Shown: positions 48,790 to 61,340, counted from the stretch's first letter. The stretch: DNA of 64,000 bases from Torymus aiolomorphi (GCA_036365515.1 CM070877.1:12096601-12160600); one strand, 5' to 3'. Notes: generated by a model not told the origin, from the sequence alone. Translations and numbers: made by a program.

Positions 48790-49490
48790 GTCGCACGAGT
48801 TACATCAAAAGCATAATGATTGTTTTTAGTATGCTTAACCTATCTTACACAAAGACAAAAACGCTGTACCCATTAATAACCCAGCAAAAAGTCTACCGTA
48901 TCATTTCACCGACGCCCATCAGCGGCACCCAACAACCTTATACTCCGCGCTCTCTCGCCCATCGTTACGCGCCTGATGCGATTTCCATCAAACTCGATTT
49001 GAAAACCCTCGCGCCGAGCTTTGATCGCAAAACGCGCGCTCGGGCATATATACTATTCCTCTCTTTTTTATTTCCGAAACGTCGGAACGGCCAGCCGCAA
49101 GGAAATACGCGCAACTTTTCAATTTACTTCGCTCGTTATGCGAGCGCGATGACGTGTAGATCTTCGCCCGAAGGCCTGGACGTGTACAGGGCCGAGTTTG
49201 TCTGCTTTTTATTTCACGGGAGGGAGAGAAAGAGAGAGGGAGGGAGATTGACGTGTGTCTGGATTTGTACAATGCGCCCGGCGCGTAATCAATTAAGCGG
49301 CCGATATGGGAATCAGATACGTTTTCCGGCCTTAACAAACATTTTAATCCACGCGTGTGCGCGTGGGTCTTCCTTGTTTTTTTTTTTTTTTTTTTTCAAG
49401 GAGGTGGAACGAGAACTTTGTTTCGGTGTACAATGGGATTTTTCGTTACTCTCGGATGTAAATGAGCGTTTCGTTTGAATCAAAGATATA
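48790..49490. other. CpG island with skew flip, centre near 49160
   Basis: The left flank (48830-48960) is A/C-rich, and the CpG core spans 48960-49190. A purine run lies at 49218-49250, followed by a T-run of about 20 at 49377-49396. The 231-codon + frame is not protein-like. Confidence 0.5.
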
Positions 49491-49849
49491 AAGTGTAATT
49501 TACTCTTCAATCCAATCATCTTTTAAAAGATATACATATTTTTCACGAAAATTTATGGGCGGACGAATGGGTTATTTTATAGTTGAACATATTTTAAATA
49601 GTCGTTAGGTTTTGATAGAACCATTTGTTTTTCGACATGTTTTGATGGTAATGATTTACGAAGTTCCTTTCATACACGGAGAGAAAGTTCCTAATGAAAA
49701 TAACTATAATTCTGGGAAATAAAAGGTGTTAAATATACTTAAATTATATTTATCGTATTGTAGTAAAACGTATTGAAAAAAGTAATCCTTATTAAAAATT
49801 ACGGCATTTTCTAAGTATTTTGCAAAAAAAAGTTTGCCTAGCAAAAATA
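49491..49849. repeat. AT-rich spacer with a solo transposon-like terminus
   Basis: ACACGGAGAGAAAGTTCCTA at 49675-49694 closely resembles the terminus at 9204-9234 (ACACAGAGAGAAATTTCCTA) and its inverted partner near 9440-9460. No second end was found here, so it is either a truncated copy or has a diverged partner. Confidence 0.35.
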
Positions 49850-50450
49850 TTTTCCCATCCTCTTCGCACCGCATTTCCTCCACAGCGCATTGCGAAAACT
49901 GCAAATACCACTACCAGTCGGCAGGTCATTCGCCCGGCTCCCAAAAGAATGTCGTCGTCCCGCGAAAAATCAGCGGGAGAAAAGGGTAACCCCCCCCCCC
50001 CTCTCCACTGTCCTAAAGGCTTTCGGGAAGGGTTCGCAAAAGGGTGAATTTCCTAACTGATTTACGCGAAAACAAGACTGTTTAATATTTCTCTTGTTCG
50101 CCGTAGCCGCCGTAGCTGCCGCTGGCGCCAAGTTATTTAGCGAGCGTTTTGCGCGCATTTATTAAAATTTCACGGGGGACAACCGCAGTCTCTTTCGTAG
50201 ACAAATAAATTTCTACCCTCGTTACGAGCGCAGCAGCAGCGCTGGAGGAATTGGCTGACGATCCGAGCCAAGTCGCGGAGTGATGCCGCCGAGGATGAGA
50301 CGGCGGAGGAGAGAAAAGTGCGGGGAACGGGTTGAGGGCGACGTCGTTAGTGGATGTAGATGCCGTGAGGAGTTAATGTTTTGAGTAAGGAATACTGGTT
50401 CACTGAGTTTTCGTTGTAAGTAAGATGGGCGGATTTGAATACCTTTTGTG
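49850..50450. other. CpG island with skew flip, centre near 50090
   Basis: The left flank (49855-50010) is C/A-rich and ends in a C-run at 49990-50001. The core has CCGTAGCCGCCGTAGC. The right flank (50240-50430) is G/T-rich. Confidence 0.5.
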
Positions 50451-50610
50451 AATCGAATTTCAAGGTCACGTTTAGAATAATTTTTTCAACCGGACCACTA
50501 TCGGATTTACAAAAAAATTTGGGAGATTATGAGAAATAATAACTGATCTCCATTGCCTCACTTATACATCATATACCTATATAACCACATTTATTAACAT
50601 AGGGGAAACT

Positions 50611-50829
50611 GGGGTAAAACCTGACACTTTTTGGATATTGTTTATTAAAAATCGATAACAAAGTAATAACAATATTTAACACTAGAATTGTTTTTAGTTT
50701 ACATTCAAGTAACTGAAAATCGACTTGGTTAGCCAAAAAATTATTTGTAAAAAAATATTATTAGAAATTTACTAAAGTATCCGATTTTACCCCGTAAAAA
50801 AATTGTCGGGGTAAACCTGGATACTTTCA
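50611..50829. repeat. Three copies of a 20-bp transposon-like motif
   Basis: The motif GGGGTAAAAYCKGAYACTTT occurs at 50611-50630 (+), inverted at 50774-50793, and as a shorter + copy at about 50808-50828. A further AAAGTATCCGA lies near 51079. The first two form an inverted pair, suggesting a small or broken TIR element. Confidence 0.5.
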
Positions 50830-51159
50830 TTATTATTTCCAAAATGAATTTTAAGCGGTATTCAACATTCTAGAAATAATACAAAGATGTAAAAACGTTG
50901 TTTAATGAAGAAATCTTTTATTAATAATTATAAATTAACGTTTTTTCTTCTGACCAGCTTTGCCGGAAACACTTTCTAATGTATTTCCACATTTCTGTAC
51001 CAAAAACAAATTAATTTTATATGTATAATGTATGAACAGCGCACTAAATGTCTATTATTAGTTCATTTTATCATTTAACCTAAAGTATCCGAAATTTTGC
51101 ACAATTATATGCATCCTAAATTTGATAATAATCATAAGAAAACGAAATTTTTGGATGAA
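50830..51159. other. AT-rich spacer
   Basis: AT-rich sequence with the solo motif fragment near 51079. Nothing else seen. Confidence 0.5.
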
Positions 51160-51730
51160 CTATACCTTAACAGACTTATCGCTTCCAACAAAACAAACCG
51201 ACCAACCAAAAATGAATCCTGCCCCCAAAATCACATTACCCCAAACCTCCAAAAAAGTAAATTTCCCAACATTTTTCACTCACCAAAACGAATAAATCGC
51301 GCGGCCCAAAAAGTCCCGGCAATCCGATTAATCGCGATAAGTACCCGGCAGTTAGCTCTCTCGCATACATACACACATTCCGGAACTAAGCAGCAGCAGC
51401 AGCACTAATTCGCGATCCGCGTCGCGGCGCTTAGTCAAGCGCGTGCGCGCGCGCGCGGGCGGCCGCGTATAAATCTTCCACTCGAAATCTACTTAGCTCT
51501 CGGCGCGAGCGCGACCCTCCGCGCGAGAGTTTTCCCGTCTCGCGCAATGCGGCGGAATGTGTATATAGCCTTTAGCGAAAGTTGTCGATCGAGGTTGGGA
51601 CACGTTTAAAGCTGGTGGATGATTTTTCGTGGGTTGTTCTTTTGTTGTTTGGTTGGACAAATGTGTGTGGAAAGATGGTCACGGTAAGTATGTGAGTGGG
51701 AAAATAATGATATTATACAGTAGTGAATTG
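51160..51730. other. CpG island with skew flip, centre near 51530
   Basis: The left flank (51170-51290) is A/C-rich. The core (51300-51550) includes GCGCGCGCGCGCGGGCGG and CGCGTATAAAT at 51474-51484. The right flank (51590-51700) is G/T-rich. Confidence 0.6.
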
Positions 51731-51889
51731 CAGAGGTGTTGTGAAAGATATTTGACAGATTTAAATATTCTTAAAAGAATTATGATAATGGATTGTTTTT
51801 AACTCTTGTATAGAGAATTATGTGCGATTATAGTTGATTTTGATATTCAAATGTTTAAAATTCTAATGACGACCAGTGTGCAATATAAT

Positions 51890-52560
51890 TTAATTTCCAT
51901 TCAAAATTACACTTATTAAGAAGCAAGCTACAATAATCGCGCCAAACATTTCCTTTTCAAATTTTTTCATTCCCGCTTTTACTTGCCGCCTCGCTTTAAA
52001 AATCCCACTTTTCTTCCAATTACAAGCCCTTAACGCTCTCGGCGACGAACCCGAGAAAATTACTGCGAAAAATACGAGCTCCTTACACAGCTCTATACGC
52101 ACTCCCGCGCGTCGCGACCCTTTCACGTATATACCTACGAATTCTCGCGCTCCGTCTTTTACCATTCCCTCCCTCTCTCTCTCTTTCTCTCTCTCTCTTT
52201 CCCCTTCTCTCTATTTGTCGCAACATTCTAATTATCATTAGCGCCGGGCGGACGGATGTCTCGTAATGTACCTCCGTATTTCTCATCCTCCCCGGTTTCT
52301 CTCTTCTCCGGCATTACCGCGCGCACACCCACTTCTCCTCCTCTCGACGCTGCTTCTTTCGCGCATTGTCGCTATGCATTTCAGGGGGGGCTTCAAGAGG
52401 CTTTGCGCGTCGGGGGTTAAGGAGGTCTGAGGGATCATTTGAATTTCTCCTTTGACGCGTTAAGACTTTTTGGGAGTCTGATTAGAATGAAGTGGCGTGG
52501 TAATAATTGATAGAGTATGAACGTTTGTTTACATTTTGAGAAGTAAATGATGTACTTTCG
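51890..52560. other. CpG island with skew flip, centre near 52320
   Basis: The left flank (51900-52200) is pyrimidine-rich with CT tracts at 52167-52211. The right flank (52385-52530) is G/T-rich. Confidence 0.6.
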
Positions 52561-52919
52561 AACGTATTTTTGGTTATGTATCTCATTTTTTACGTAAGAA
52601 TTGGAAGCTGTAAAATGAATGCCCTAGTTTTTCAAAGCCTATGTACATTTAGGGTTATTTTACATCAAGCATATTATCAAATAATTATCATCGTTCCTGA
52701 GTTGGAATAATATATTGTTCAAATTCAAGCTTTTATTAGGAACATCGACTCGGAAAATATGTTATTGTTGGCGAAAATACATTTTTTGTTATTTTTCGTA
52801 TCCAGAGAGTTTACTTGCTTCCAATCTACATAATATCAATAGTGCCTGTAACTTCAAAATTTCTTCAAAATCAATCAAGTTCAAAATACCTCTTACCCAA
52901 AGATACACAAAAATCTAAA
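52561..52919. other. AT-rich spacer
   Basis: AT-rich sequence; nothing specific seen. Confidence 0.5.
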
Positions 52920-53440
52920 AATTCGCTTCAGTTTTTCAAGTAGAACAATCCTCGTACAGTCAGCCCCCACAAAAAAACTCACTTCTCTCCGTCGCTTAAT
53001 TTCCCTCACACCGAAATAAACAGTCGCTTAACAAACCTACAACGACACTACCGACAATCAACCGCACAATTTATATCACACTCACTCACCTCGCGCTCCC
53101 TCATTCGCACGCGCTCACCCACGACTCTCTTCGCTCATATCGCATCCTCTCTCTCTCTGCTCCCCGCGAGACACGCACTCTCTTGCAGGCGTCGCTACTA
53201 ACGAGCCGCCGCTTAAATATAGATTAAATACGAGAGAGAGAGAGAGAGCGTCGCGTGTACGGCGATTAGTTAGAGCCGAGGCGAAAAGTGCGCGGGCAAT
53301 TAATCAAAGCGGGTGGGTGTGAGGCGGCAGCGCGGGCGCACACTCTCTCGAATGACAAATTTATCTAATCACGGTTGACGTGCAGCGAGTAAGCGCGCGC
53401 GCGCGGGAGTAAGTAGAGAGTGCTATAAACAGATGTGGAG

Positions 53441-53507
<67 letters not shown>

Positions 53508-53720
53508 GCGAGTGGAGATCGTGGGAAAGTCGCGGTAGTGGCCTTGAAGACTGCGGTATGCCCGGAGTGCAAGTCGGTGCGTTTGTGATTCTCGGAAGGT
53601 GCTGGATGGAATTTGCGGGTGGCAGTGACTCCGGGTATCTTGACATTGCAATTGTTTGGGATATTTTCGGATATTGCGGTTTCTCTTTGTATAGAAGTGT
53701 ATAGGTATAATGGTGTGATA
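52920..53720. other. CpG island with skew flip, centre near 53220
   Basis: The left flank (52960-53150) is C/A-rich. The core (53160-53420) is CpG-rich. The right flank (53520-53700) is G/T-rich. CT tracts lie left (53146-53160) and GA tracts right of the switch. Confidence 0.65.
53450..53504 (+). repeat. (GA)n microsatellite, about 55 bp
   Basis: A near-perfect GA tract on the right side of the switch. Confidence 0.9.
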
Positions 53721-53798
53721 ATTTTATTAACAATATGTAGTCCAACAGGCTGAATTTATTCATTTTTTTGCATTTACGGAATTATGTGTCGATTGCTA

Positions 53799-53812
53799 CC
53801 ACTAGGTGGCGC
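53799..53812 (+). promoter_or_regulatory. CTCF-like motif, full consensus
   Basis: CCACTAGGTGGCGC is a complete match to the known animal CTCF consensus. It sits in the AT-rich spacer between two islands, like the sites at 17649 and 43653. All three point the same way. Confidence 0.5.
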
Positions 53813-53979
53813 ATATACAGTTTCTATAACTCTCTAGTAAACTATAATATTTCATTGTTACATCTTTATTTGTCAATTGCAGCTCGTTGTTGACAGCAAA
53901 CAACACTAAAGTGGATTATTTTACTAAAATGCCGTTACTTTGCAAATTTTTAAGGACTCTTGAAGAATTTTTATAAGAC

Positions 53980-54620
53980 ACTTGCCCCATCCCATAACAG
54001 CCACGTTAGCCGAAACCTCGCGCGGTGACTAATTGCGTCCCGAGAAACAGCAGCGTTAGCAAATAAAACACACAGTCTGACGACGAGACAAAGAAAGAAA
54101 GTAAAAAAAAGGAGGAAGACCGGCAGTGGACGGGCAATAGCGAGAAGAAAATTCTAAAGACGTTCTCTCGGCGCACGGAAACTATTAAGCATTTTTCTCA
54201 GCCGGAAGAGGAAAAACGCGCCTTTGTGCCTTTGGGGTCACTATACGGGACATAAGAAGCGGTCGCCCTCTTCCTTCCTTCGCTTCGCGCGCGTGCGCGC
54301 AACACACAGTTTAAAAAACGCGGGTGGAAGAAAAACACAAAGGGGACGAGGGCGATCAAGAATGACGCATGGAGGATATTCCGCCACGGCGCGGGCCGAA
54401 GAAAGCGAGGAGAATTTAGAGAGAGAAAGAGACGGAGGGAGGAAAAGGCTCGAAGATTTAACGATTTTAATTTTCTGAAAATATAAATTCGGCGAGGTTG
54501 TGTGTGTTTAGGTGTGTGTGTGTGTGTGTGTGTGTCCGTGTCCGTGTCGTGGGGAGATGCGGTCAATAAGAAGTTATGAAAATGTTGGAAAATGTACGGG
54601 TTCTCGTTGTAATTGTAATG
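53980..54620. other. CpG island with skew flip, centre near 54310
   Basis: The left flank (53980-54080) is A/C-leaning. The core (54130-54310) has GCGCGCGTGCGCGC. A (GT)n tract lies at 54513-54534 within the G/T-rich right flank. Confidence 0.55.
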
Positions 54621-54829
54621 TGTTTAATATCTAGGATAAGTGTACATACAAGGAATATCGGTTTTAATAATTCTTATTAATTACTTATTAGTAATATATA
54701 ATAAAAATTAATTTCCTGTAAATAATTGTTAACACTAACATATCTAATTAGGAAATTTGTATTTATATTAATGTATATTTTTATTATAATGTAAGCTCAA
54801 TACATTATACAGTAATAACACCGCTCAGA

Positions 54830-55610
54830 TAGCCATTAAAACGATAGAAAAACGTTATATCCAAAAAGTTAAACTCCAAATCCCCCCCGGGGCGCGTAAT
54901 TACATGCTGGCCGAAACAAAGACAAACGCTCCTCAAAACAACTGCAAACGATCGAGATAATCTCTCCCCTTATCTCACGCTAACACAATTAACCGTGATA
55001 TTAAGAGCGCACGACCGAGAGAGAGCACGAAAACATTTCCTCCTTCCAGTAGCGCGAGAAACACGAGCACAAGAGAGAGAGAGAAAGAGAACGAAAGGAA
55101 AAAAAGAGAGAAACCGTAGGCGCGCAATGGGCCGTTTGTTTTATAGATGAAGAGCCCGGTATTTATTATACGGAGCGATAAAAGGTGTCACATTCATCTC
55201 GAAGTTTGCGCGCCATGTACCCCCGCAGGCCAGTGAGAGAGGGATAGAAAGTCGCGCTCGAGAGATGTTTCTTTAACAGTCGGGCTAGCGAGCGAGCGAA
55301 GTTGCGCGCGCTCGTGAGAGAGATGAATTTATGCTCATCTGGATTTACGCCCGCGACGTGTGCGCGCGTGCTCGTACTTTAAAATCTTGATGGAAGGTGT
55401 CGCTGAGATTGCAGGAGCGCTTATTGCCAGCGACGGGGATAATTTTTAATTATTAGGGGATCTGAGGGGTGTGAGGGATGTGTTTAGTCTTTTATACTGT
55501 GTGTAAATGACGGGACGAAGGAGATTTCGTACTGAGTGTAGTGGACTTTGTTTGATTGTGAGGACATTTTCGGAATAAGGACGTTTTTATTTAATTTACG
55601 TGACGGTAGT
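54830..55610. other. CpG island with skew flip, centre near 55130
   Basis: The left flank (54840-54990) is A/C-rich. Several GA tracts lie at 55017-55110. The core runs to about 55370. The right flank (55390-55610) is G/T-rich. Confidence 0.6.
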
Positions 55611-55799
55611 AAATTGTTGGGAAAGGAGAGAATAAATAAGAGAATTAATGTATAGTTCATGTTTATAGAAGAGAATCATTCGATCGATCTTTTTACTAGC
55701 AGAAAATTTTATGCACTTAACTTAACAAGAAATGACGAAATATAACAATTTTCAGAGTCGTATAATAACATCGTACATCACATAAATTCATCAGAATCA

Positions 55800-56790
55800 C
55801 AATTTCTATATTACAGCGCAACATCAATCTATTCCCAGACCTTCCCTCACAGAACAGACATTGCATGTATATTTTGAAGACCGATACAAATCATACTAAT
55901 GACGGGACACTTCAGCGCATCAACTTCCAAACGACTCAGCCGCCCAAAAATACCATAGCAAAGCAACAACCAACCCATTCACGCACACGGTACACATTCT
56001 AACCCACGAGTGCAGCGCTGTAGGCACCCGCAACCGCGCAATTTTCGCGCTCGGCTGAACGAGCGCCTAAACTCTCTCACTCTCTCTCCCTCTAAATTCA
56101 GCCTCGCGCCTCAAATGCACAAAGCGCGAGGTACATACATACACGCGCGCTCGTGTATCGAGCAGAGAGCGGGAGCCACTCCTCTCGTTATAAATATAGG
56201 CGAGAGAGCCGCGCGAGCGCGAAATTTATACACGTTGTCTCGAATAAATCACGGTATGTACGAACGCGCGAGCGCAATGAGCGCGCGAAACCAGAGTACT
56301 GCCAGAAACGCAAATATAGGCAATAGGTGGCGAAGCTGAGAAAGATGCCCCTCCTCCTACCGCGCGCGTATGTATATGCATCGTGACGCGCTTCTCGCGG
56401 TGCTTTATTTTATTGCCTTCTTCTTCTGGCAGCTGCCCGGCAGTAAATAGCCCGTAGCTTATAAATAACGCGCGAGAGTCGTCGCGGCGATATTATTATT
56501 ATGGAGGCGAACAACATTTCGAGGTGCGTGCCGATTATTATTGGTCGCGAGATGCGAGGGTGATAAGCAGGACTGCCAAGAGAGAGATCATATCCGTCAG
56601 CGCGTGTGTGTGTGTGAGGATGTGGCGACGTATGTGGTCCGGAAGGTGGCGATGGCCTGGATGCTAAGAGATTTGCTAATTGATCGGTTGATAAGATGAT
56701 TTAGGGGTACACGTGTAGCTGTGACTCTCGAGGAGTGTGTCGTTATTAAAATACTGCAGTGGTTCGGGTGGTTGTACCCGCTTTTCCAAG
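55800..56790. other. CpG island with skew flip, centre near 56460
   Basis: The left flank (55820-56040) is C/A-rich, the core spans 56040-56520, and the right flank (56590-56780) is G/T-rich, starting with GTGTGTGTGTGAGGATGTGG. Confidence 0.65.
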
Positions 56791-56989
56791 TAGATTCGAG
56801 TCTTATTCAGTAGTTTCAAAATTTAGAATACATTTATTATTAGAGTTACTTTTTACATCGTTAAATATTTTTGACTATTTGAACATGTTTAAAAAGAAAT
56901 TCTTGTTTGCTGTTATTTAGAAGTCTGTAATGACACTTTGCTTCACATTATATGATAACAAGATTAGTTACATTATCACTTTCCACCTG

Positions 56990-57520
56990 TCAATAATCAC
57001 TCTTCTTCCTTTCCAACACAAGCGCAATGCATTGCCATAGGATAACCGACACATCGGCATTGCGAGATCTTGTAACAAGTATACTTTTTCCCTCTCTTCT
57101 TAATTTTTGCCTTATTCCCGCCCCCCAAATTTCCGGATTTTTCGCAGCAGCAGCAGCGGCGGCGGCGGCGGGCTAGCTATCCCCCTAATTAACGGCCGCG
57201 ATAAATAATTGCCGAGGCATTGTCGACTCGCGGGGCCAGTTTTTCCAGGGGCGAAAATAATTCAAGCTCTTGCTCTCTCTCTCTCTCTCTCCTTTTGTGC
57301 GACTTTCATGTTTATTCCGGCGAAGTTTGAATTATAGCCGCGGCGATGGTAAAAATTAGCAGTGTTCTCTTTTCCTTTTTAATTGCGCCGCGTTTCTTGC
57401 GTGAGCGGCGGTGTCTCGCGTCTGAGAGTGACCGTAAATTATAAAGTTTTGGGTATGCGTGTGATGAGTGATTTATCAGAGTGCGAAATAAGGAATTTTG
57501 TTAGTTTTGTATTTTGTATT
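56990..57520. other. CpG island with skew flip, centre near 57290
   Basis: The left flank (56990-57140) is C-rich. (CAG)n then (CGG)n lie at 57147-57171. A (CT)n tract lies at 57272-57290. The right flank (57390-57510) is G/T-rich. Confidence 0.6.
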
Positions 57521-57719
57521 AATCATAAATACAATGTTTGTGTAAGATTTAAGTTAGATTTATTCAATATTGTGTCTATATTTTTACGAAACGAAGTAAT
57601 CTTATTGGTTTTTAGACAAAGATGATTAAAAGAAAACTTACGAGAATGGTTCATTATTACACCATTGGTCTAATAACTTCTTTAATATTATAACAAAATC
57701 TATATTTTTCTTCTTTTTC

Positions 57720-58400
57720 CATGGACCCGTTTGTTAAATCAGCCAATAGCTGCATAAAAACCTGTTGCCCACATACACCACAAACAACAACCACTCGAAC
57801 CTTCCACTACACCCAGAAAAAACCTCTCTCTTACTCAAACGCCACGCACGACAGGCACTTGAAGAGACACCCACACAGACCCAGAGAAAGGCGAAGTCGC
57901 GCGAGGGCTCGGAAGAATTAGCCAAGAGGGACTTCTTAATAACCGAAAGTGAGTGGCAAGGGGGTGGGCCACCACCACCCCCGCGCACTTCTAACCGCTC
58001 TTGCGAGACACAATTCGCCCACCCCCGCCGCCTTACACGCCCCGGTGACTCCGTCGAATTTCCCAGTCCTGGCCGTAAACGCGAACCTGGGAATTCGGCC
58101 CCCCCACGAGAGAAAGAGAGAGGAGGACGTGTATAGCGACGATGATCCTTGAATATTCAAAGACATTTTTGGCTGCTGCGCGACGCGGAGGTTTGTGTCA
58201 TCCTCACCGTTGGTGGTATGTGTACAGTTGCGATGCTGGTGTTTACTCAGAATTAGCATTCAGGGCGAGGCTGATACTCTGAGGAATGTGAAGATAAGAG
58301 GTATGGAAAAGTGGGAGGGATGTCGAGGATTTTTATATGTGTTTAAATAATGTGGGATGGTCCGTTGATTGTTCATGTTGTGCGAATAAGGGTAAAAAAT
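57720..58400. other. CpG island with skew flip, centre near 58090
   Basis: The left flank (57725-57870) is C/A-rich. The core is unusually rich in CCC/GGG (57960-58110). The right flank (58185-58390) is G/T-rich. Confidence 0.6.
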
Positions 58401-58789
58401 AAGAGAGAAATTCATGTATAAGTGCATGCATATATTCAGTCACATTAATGTCCGCACGTAACGGGTTGCGATTAGAAAATGTCATGAACACCGAATGACA
58501 CCTTTTCCTTTCATCGATTTTTTCCTCTGTGACGTCTTTGTTTCAATAACTAACTAATAAGGCGACGCGCTTTATTTTCTTTTCTAGCATAAAAACAATA
58601 TATATTGTAGAAGAATTTTAAATATACTAAAAAATATAATCTTGCTCAAACGAAATCGTGTTTTATATACTAAAAAAAGATACAATGAATAGATTTTACT
58701 ATTCCGATCTATTACAATCAATTTATTTTTTTTTATAAACGCAACAACATGTATGATGCATTGCAACTGCCTCATTTTACCGTTACCTC

Positions 58790-59480
58790 ATCCTGCAATA
58801 TACAACTCACCCATATACACCGCAACCATTCTTATGATAATCCTGCAGTATTAAGACAGTGCACCGCTGCCATTCGGAATCAATGCCCGCCTGCATCGTG
58901 AGCTTTCACTGTGTTTTCCGAGCAATAAATACCCTCCCGTTCCAAAAGAAACGGCAGGACGCTAATAGCTCGCGTAACTCATACTCCAGCGCGGAAGCGA
59001 TCGCCATCTGCGCTCTAGGCATAAAGCCACTATATTATACGCACCGATGACGACGTCGCCGTGAGTGTATCAACGTCCCCGAAGGAAAAACGCCGGGATA
59101 TTGGCCGGGGCAGCGTAAAAAGCCCCGATTTATGGGGCATTCCGCGTGTACATTCGATATTTTTCTATTGCCGATCGCCTCCATTCGTCTTATTTATGTT
59201 GCGCCCTCTCTCTCTCTCTCTCTCTCTTTTGGCCCGACGCAGCGCGAATCGATGGCTCCTTTCTTCTTTGTCTTTGTCGTGGGCTCTTCCTCGTTTTTTT
59301 TTTGGAACGGATGGGAGACGCCTCGAGTGACCTTCTGGATATACCGTAAATAAGCGAATCTATCTCATTGATGTGTTCGAGAGGCAACGTAAATAAAAGA
59401 GTCGTTTGGGTAGTATACGTATGAAGAATTGCGTTTCGTGTGATATTGGCAGTTTCGATATTTTAGTGGCTTTTGTACAT
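58790..59480. other. CpG island with skew flip, centre near 59040
   Basis: The left flank (58790-58940) is C/A-rich and the core spans 58940-59160. A (CT)n tract at 59208-59227 is on the right side here, an exception to the usual order. The right flank (59330-59480) is G/T-rich. Confidence 0.5.
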
Positions 59481-59689
59481 CTTTTCAGCAAATGTTCATC
59501 ATCAGTTTTTACATTATTATTAATGTCTCTGCAAGAATTACATAAGTGTTCTTCAGTGATAATACTATTTAAATATTATTCAAGGATGTGCTATACTTAA
59601 ACTATTTTCAACAAAGTAAGTATCACTGTTTCAAGGGTATATAAAAAGAAATACTTCGAATTCAACAAAACCAAAAATGAACTTCTCTA

Positions 59690-60300
59690 TGTTTTGCAAT
59701 ATTCCACCGCTCTATAAAAATTTCAACTCATTCACCCAAAAAGAAAAGACAATTAGCGTATTAACGTTTTTACCCCGCGCGCGGCGTTAATACTTTGCCC
59801 GGCCAATATATATATACGCAGAAAGGCGAACGGTGGAGGAGCTATTTTCCGCGTAAACGCGTGCGCGCGCGCGGCAAATTCCGCCGCGAAATCACCGGCT
59901 GCCGCAGTTATTATAAATTGAATGCCGAAGAAGATGAGAAGTCGCCGGGGCGATAAAAGGGGGGAAGAGCCGAGCCGCCGACGCTCGACTTGTCTGTCTT
60001 TAGCTTCGTCAGCTAGCGCGGGGGAGATATTGCGAGAGCGAGCGTTTATATACGCGATGCGTCGTATTTTCTTACGCGTCTGTGTGTATGTGTATATTGA
60101 AATTCTCGTTGACGGCACGCGGGGAGAGTAGGTTTAGCTTGGGAGGATTTGATTCAGTGTGTTTTATTGCTAGATTGCTGCGTGGTCGTGTGAGCGCTGA
60201 CGAAATTGAATTATTAGACTGATGTGATGTTAGGAGTCTTTAAGATGTTAGTGGTTGTGGAATCTATATTCGGTTGAGACGCACGTTTGGAAGTCATTGC
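59690..60300. other. CpG island with skew flip, centre near 59930
   Basis: An A/C-rich left flank (59690-59760), a core (59770-60080) with GTGCGCGCGCGCGGC, and a G/T-rich right flank (60080-60290). Confidence 0.55.
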
Positions 60301-60719
60301 TATATGTACGGAAAAAAATTAATACTAATCTAACCCCGGGGTTGCATCAGCTGGATCAACTGATTTGGGGACAAGCTGAAACGGCATTATAAAGTAAGTA
60401 GAAATAACTTTAGTTTCTAGTGGAAGTAACATTACATTGAAAGAAAGGAGAATCTCCTTTTCAAAATGGAGTGTCCGTTAAAAGAGTGCTTTCAAAACTT
60501 CTTTTTGGCAGAAAAAGTAGAAATTAATTTGTTTTAAAGCTGTTTCAATGTATTAGAATGTAATGCCAAACCCACTTCCCAACAAAAGGAAGATTCTGCT
60601 TTTCTTTAAGGCCGTTTTTATCAACACTGTTGTAAGTAAAATGAACCTTGCATTGTTACATTGTTACATTGTTTAGATTAATTTGTTTGAAATTCTATTT
60701 TATAACAAATACAAGTTAA
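60301..60719. other. AT-rich spacer
   Basis: Contains a small palindrome AAAGGAGAATCTCCTTTT near 60445 and a related purine/pyrimidine pair near 60588. No TIR element could be delimited. Confidence 0.4.
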
Positions 60720-61340
60720 AAAAATGACAATTCTTGTCCCTCACCTATACAAAACCATTCCAACCCCTAAAGCAAACAGCGCACTGAAGTCCACTAAACT
60801 CTCAACCCCTCGCTCCATCCACAGAGGTCCGACATCGTCTAAGACACACCCCGAGTGTCCGAGAACCGCGCTGTCCTCTGGCGTAACACACCCTCGCACT
60901 CAGGCGGCACAGGCCGATATTATATGTAATTTGAATTTCATGGCGCCTTAACGATCTTAATTAGAAAGCCCTCGAGAGGTCGAGACCAAGACGGCGCGGG
61001 GTTTATCCTCTCTCTCTCCTCTTGGCATGGTGCTGTGTTTATTCTCGTATTAGCGGCCGACGAAACTAGCCCGAGACAAATAGCACGAGCGGGATGTTCT
61101 CAGGATTGGCGGCTGTGAGGGAGGCGAGGGATCGATTCCCCGGGAAGATTGATGCGTCTGATTTTTCGCGCGAGCGGGGGTATGGGATGACGACGATGAT
61201 GCTGGCGGTGGTGGCGATGACTGGCGCTGTCTGGTACATTGCGATAGGGGTGGTACAGTATATATGTGTTAGCGAATAAATAGTATAAAGGGAATGGATG
61301 GGATTTACAATGTTTATAAATACCGTGTAATGCGGTTAGC
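60720..61340. other. CpG island with skew flip, centre near 61010
   Basis: The left flank (60730-60920) is C/A-rich. A CT tract lies at 61005-61018. The right flank (61090-61330) is G/T-rich. Confidence 0.6.

Noticed and set aside
48783..49478. A 231-codon open frame on the + strand
   Set aside because: It crosses AT-rich, CpG-rich and poly-T sequence with no constant codon bias and has a Phe run from the T tract.
57949..58152. Open frame with NFPVLAVNANLGIRPP and an acidic end
   Set aside because: G/C third positions are explained by the C-rich core. The minus strand is equally open and no splice site or family is apparent.
60441..60615. Purine/pyrimidine palindromes suggesting a MITE
   Set aside because: The arms are only about 8-12 bp and no target duplication or defined ends are visible.
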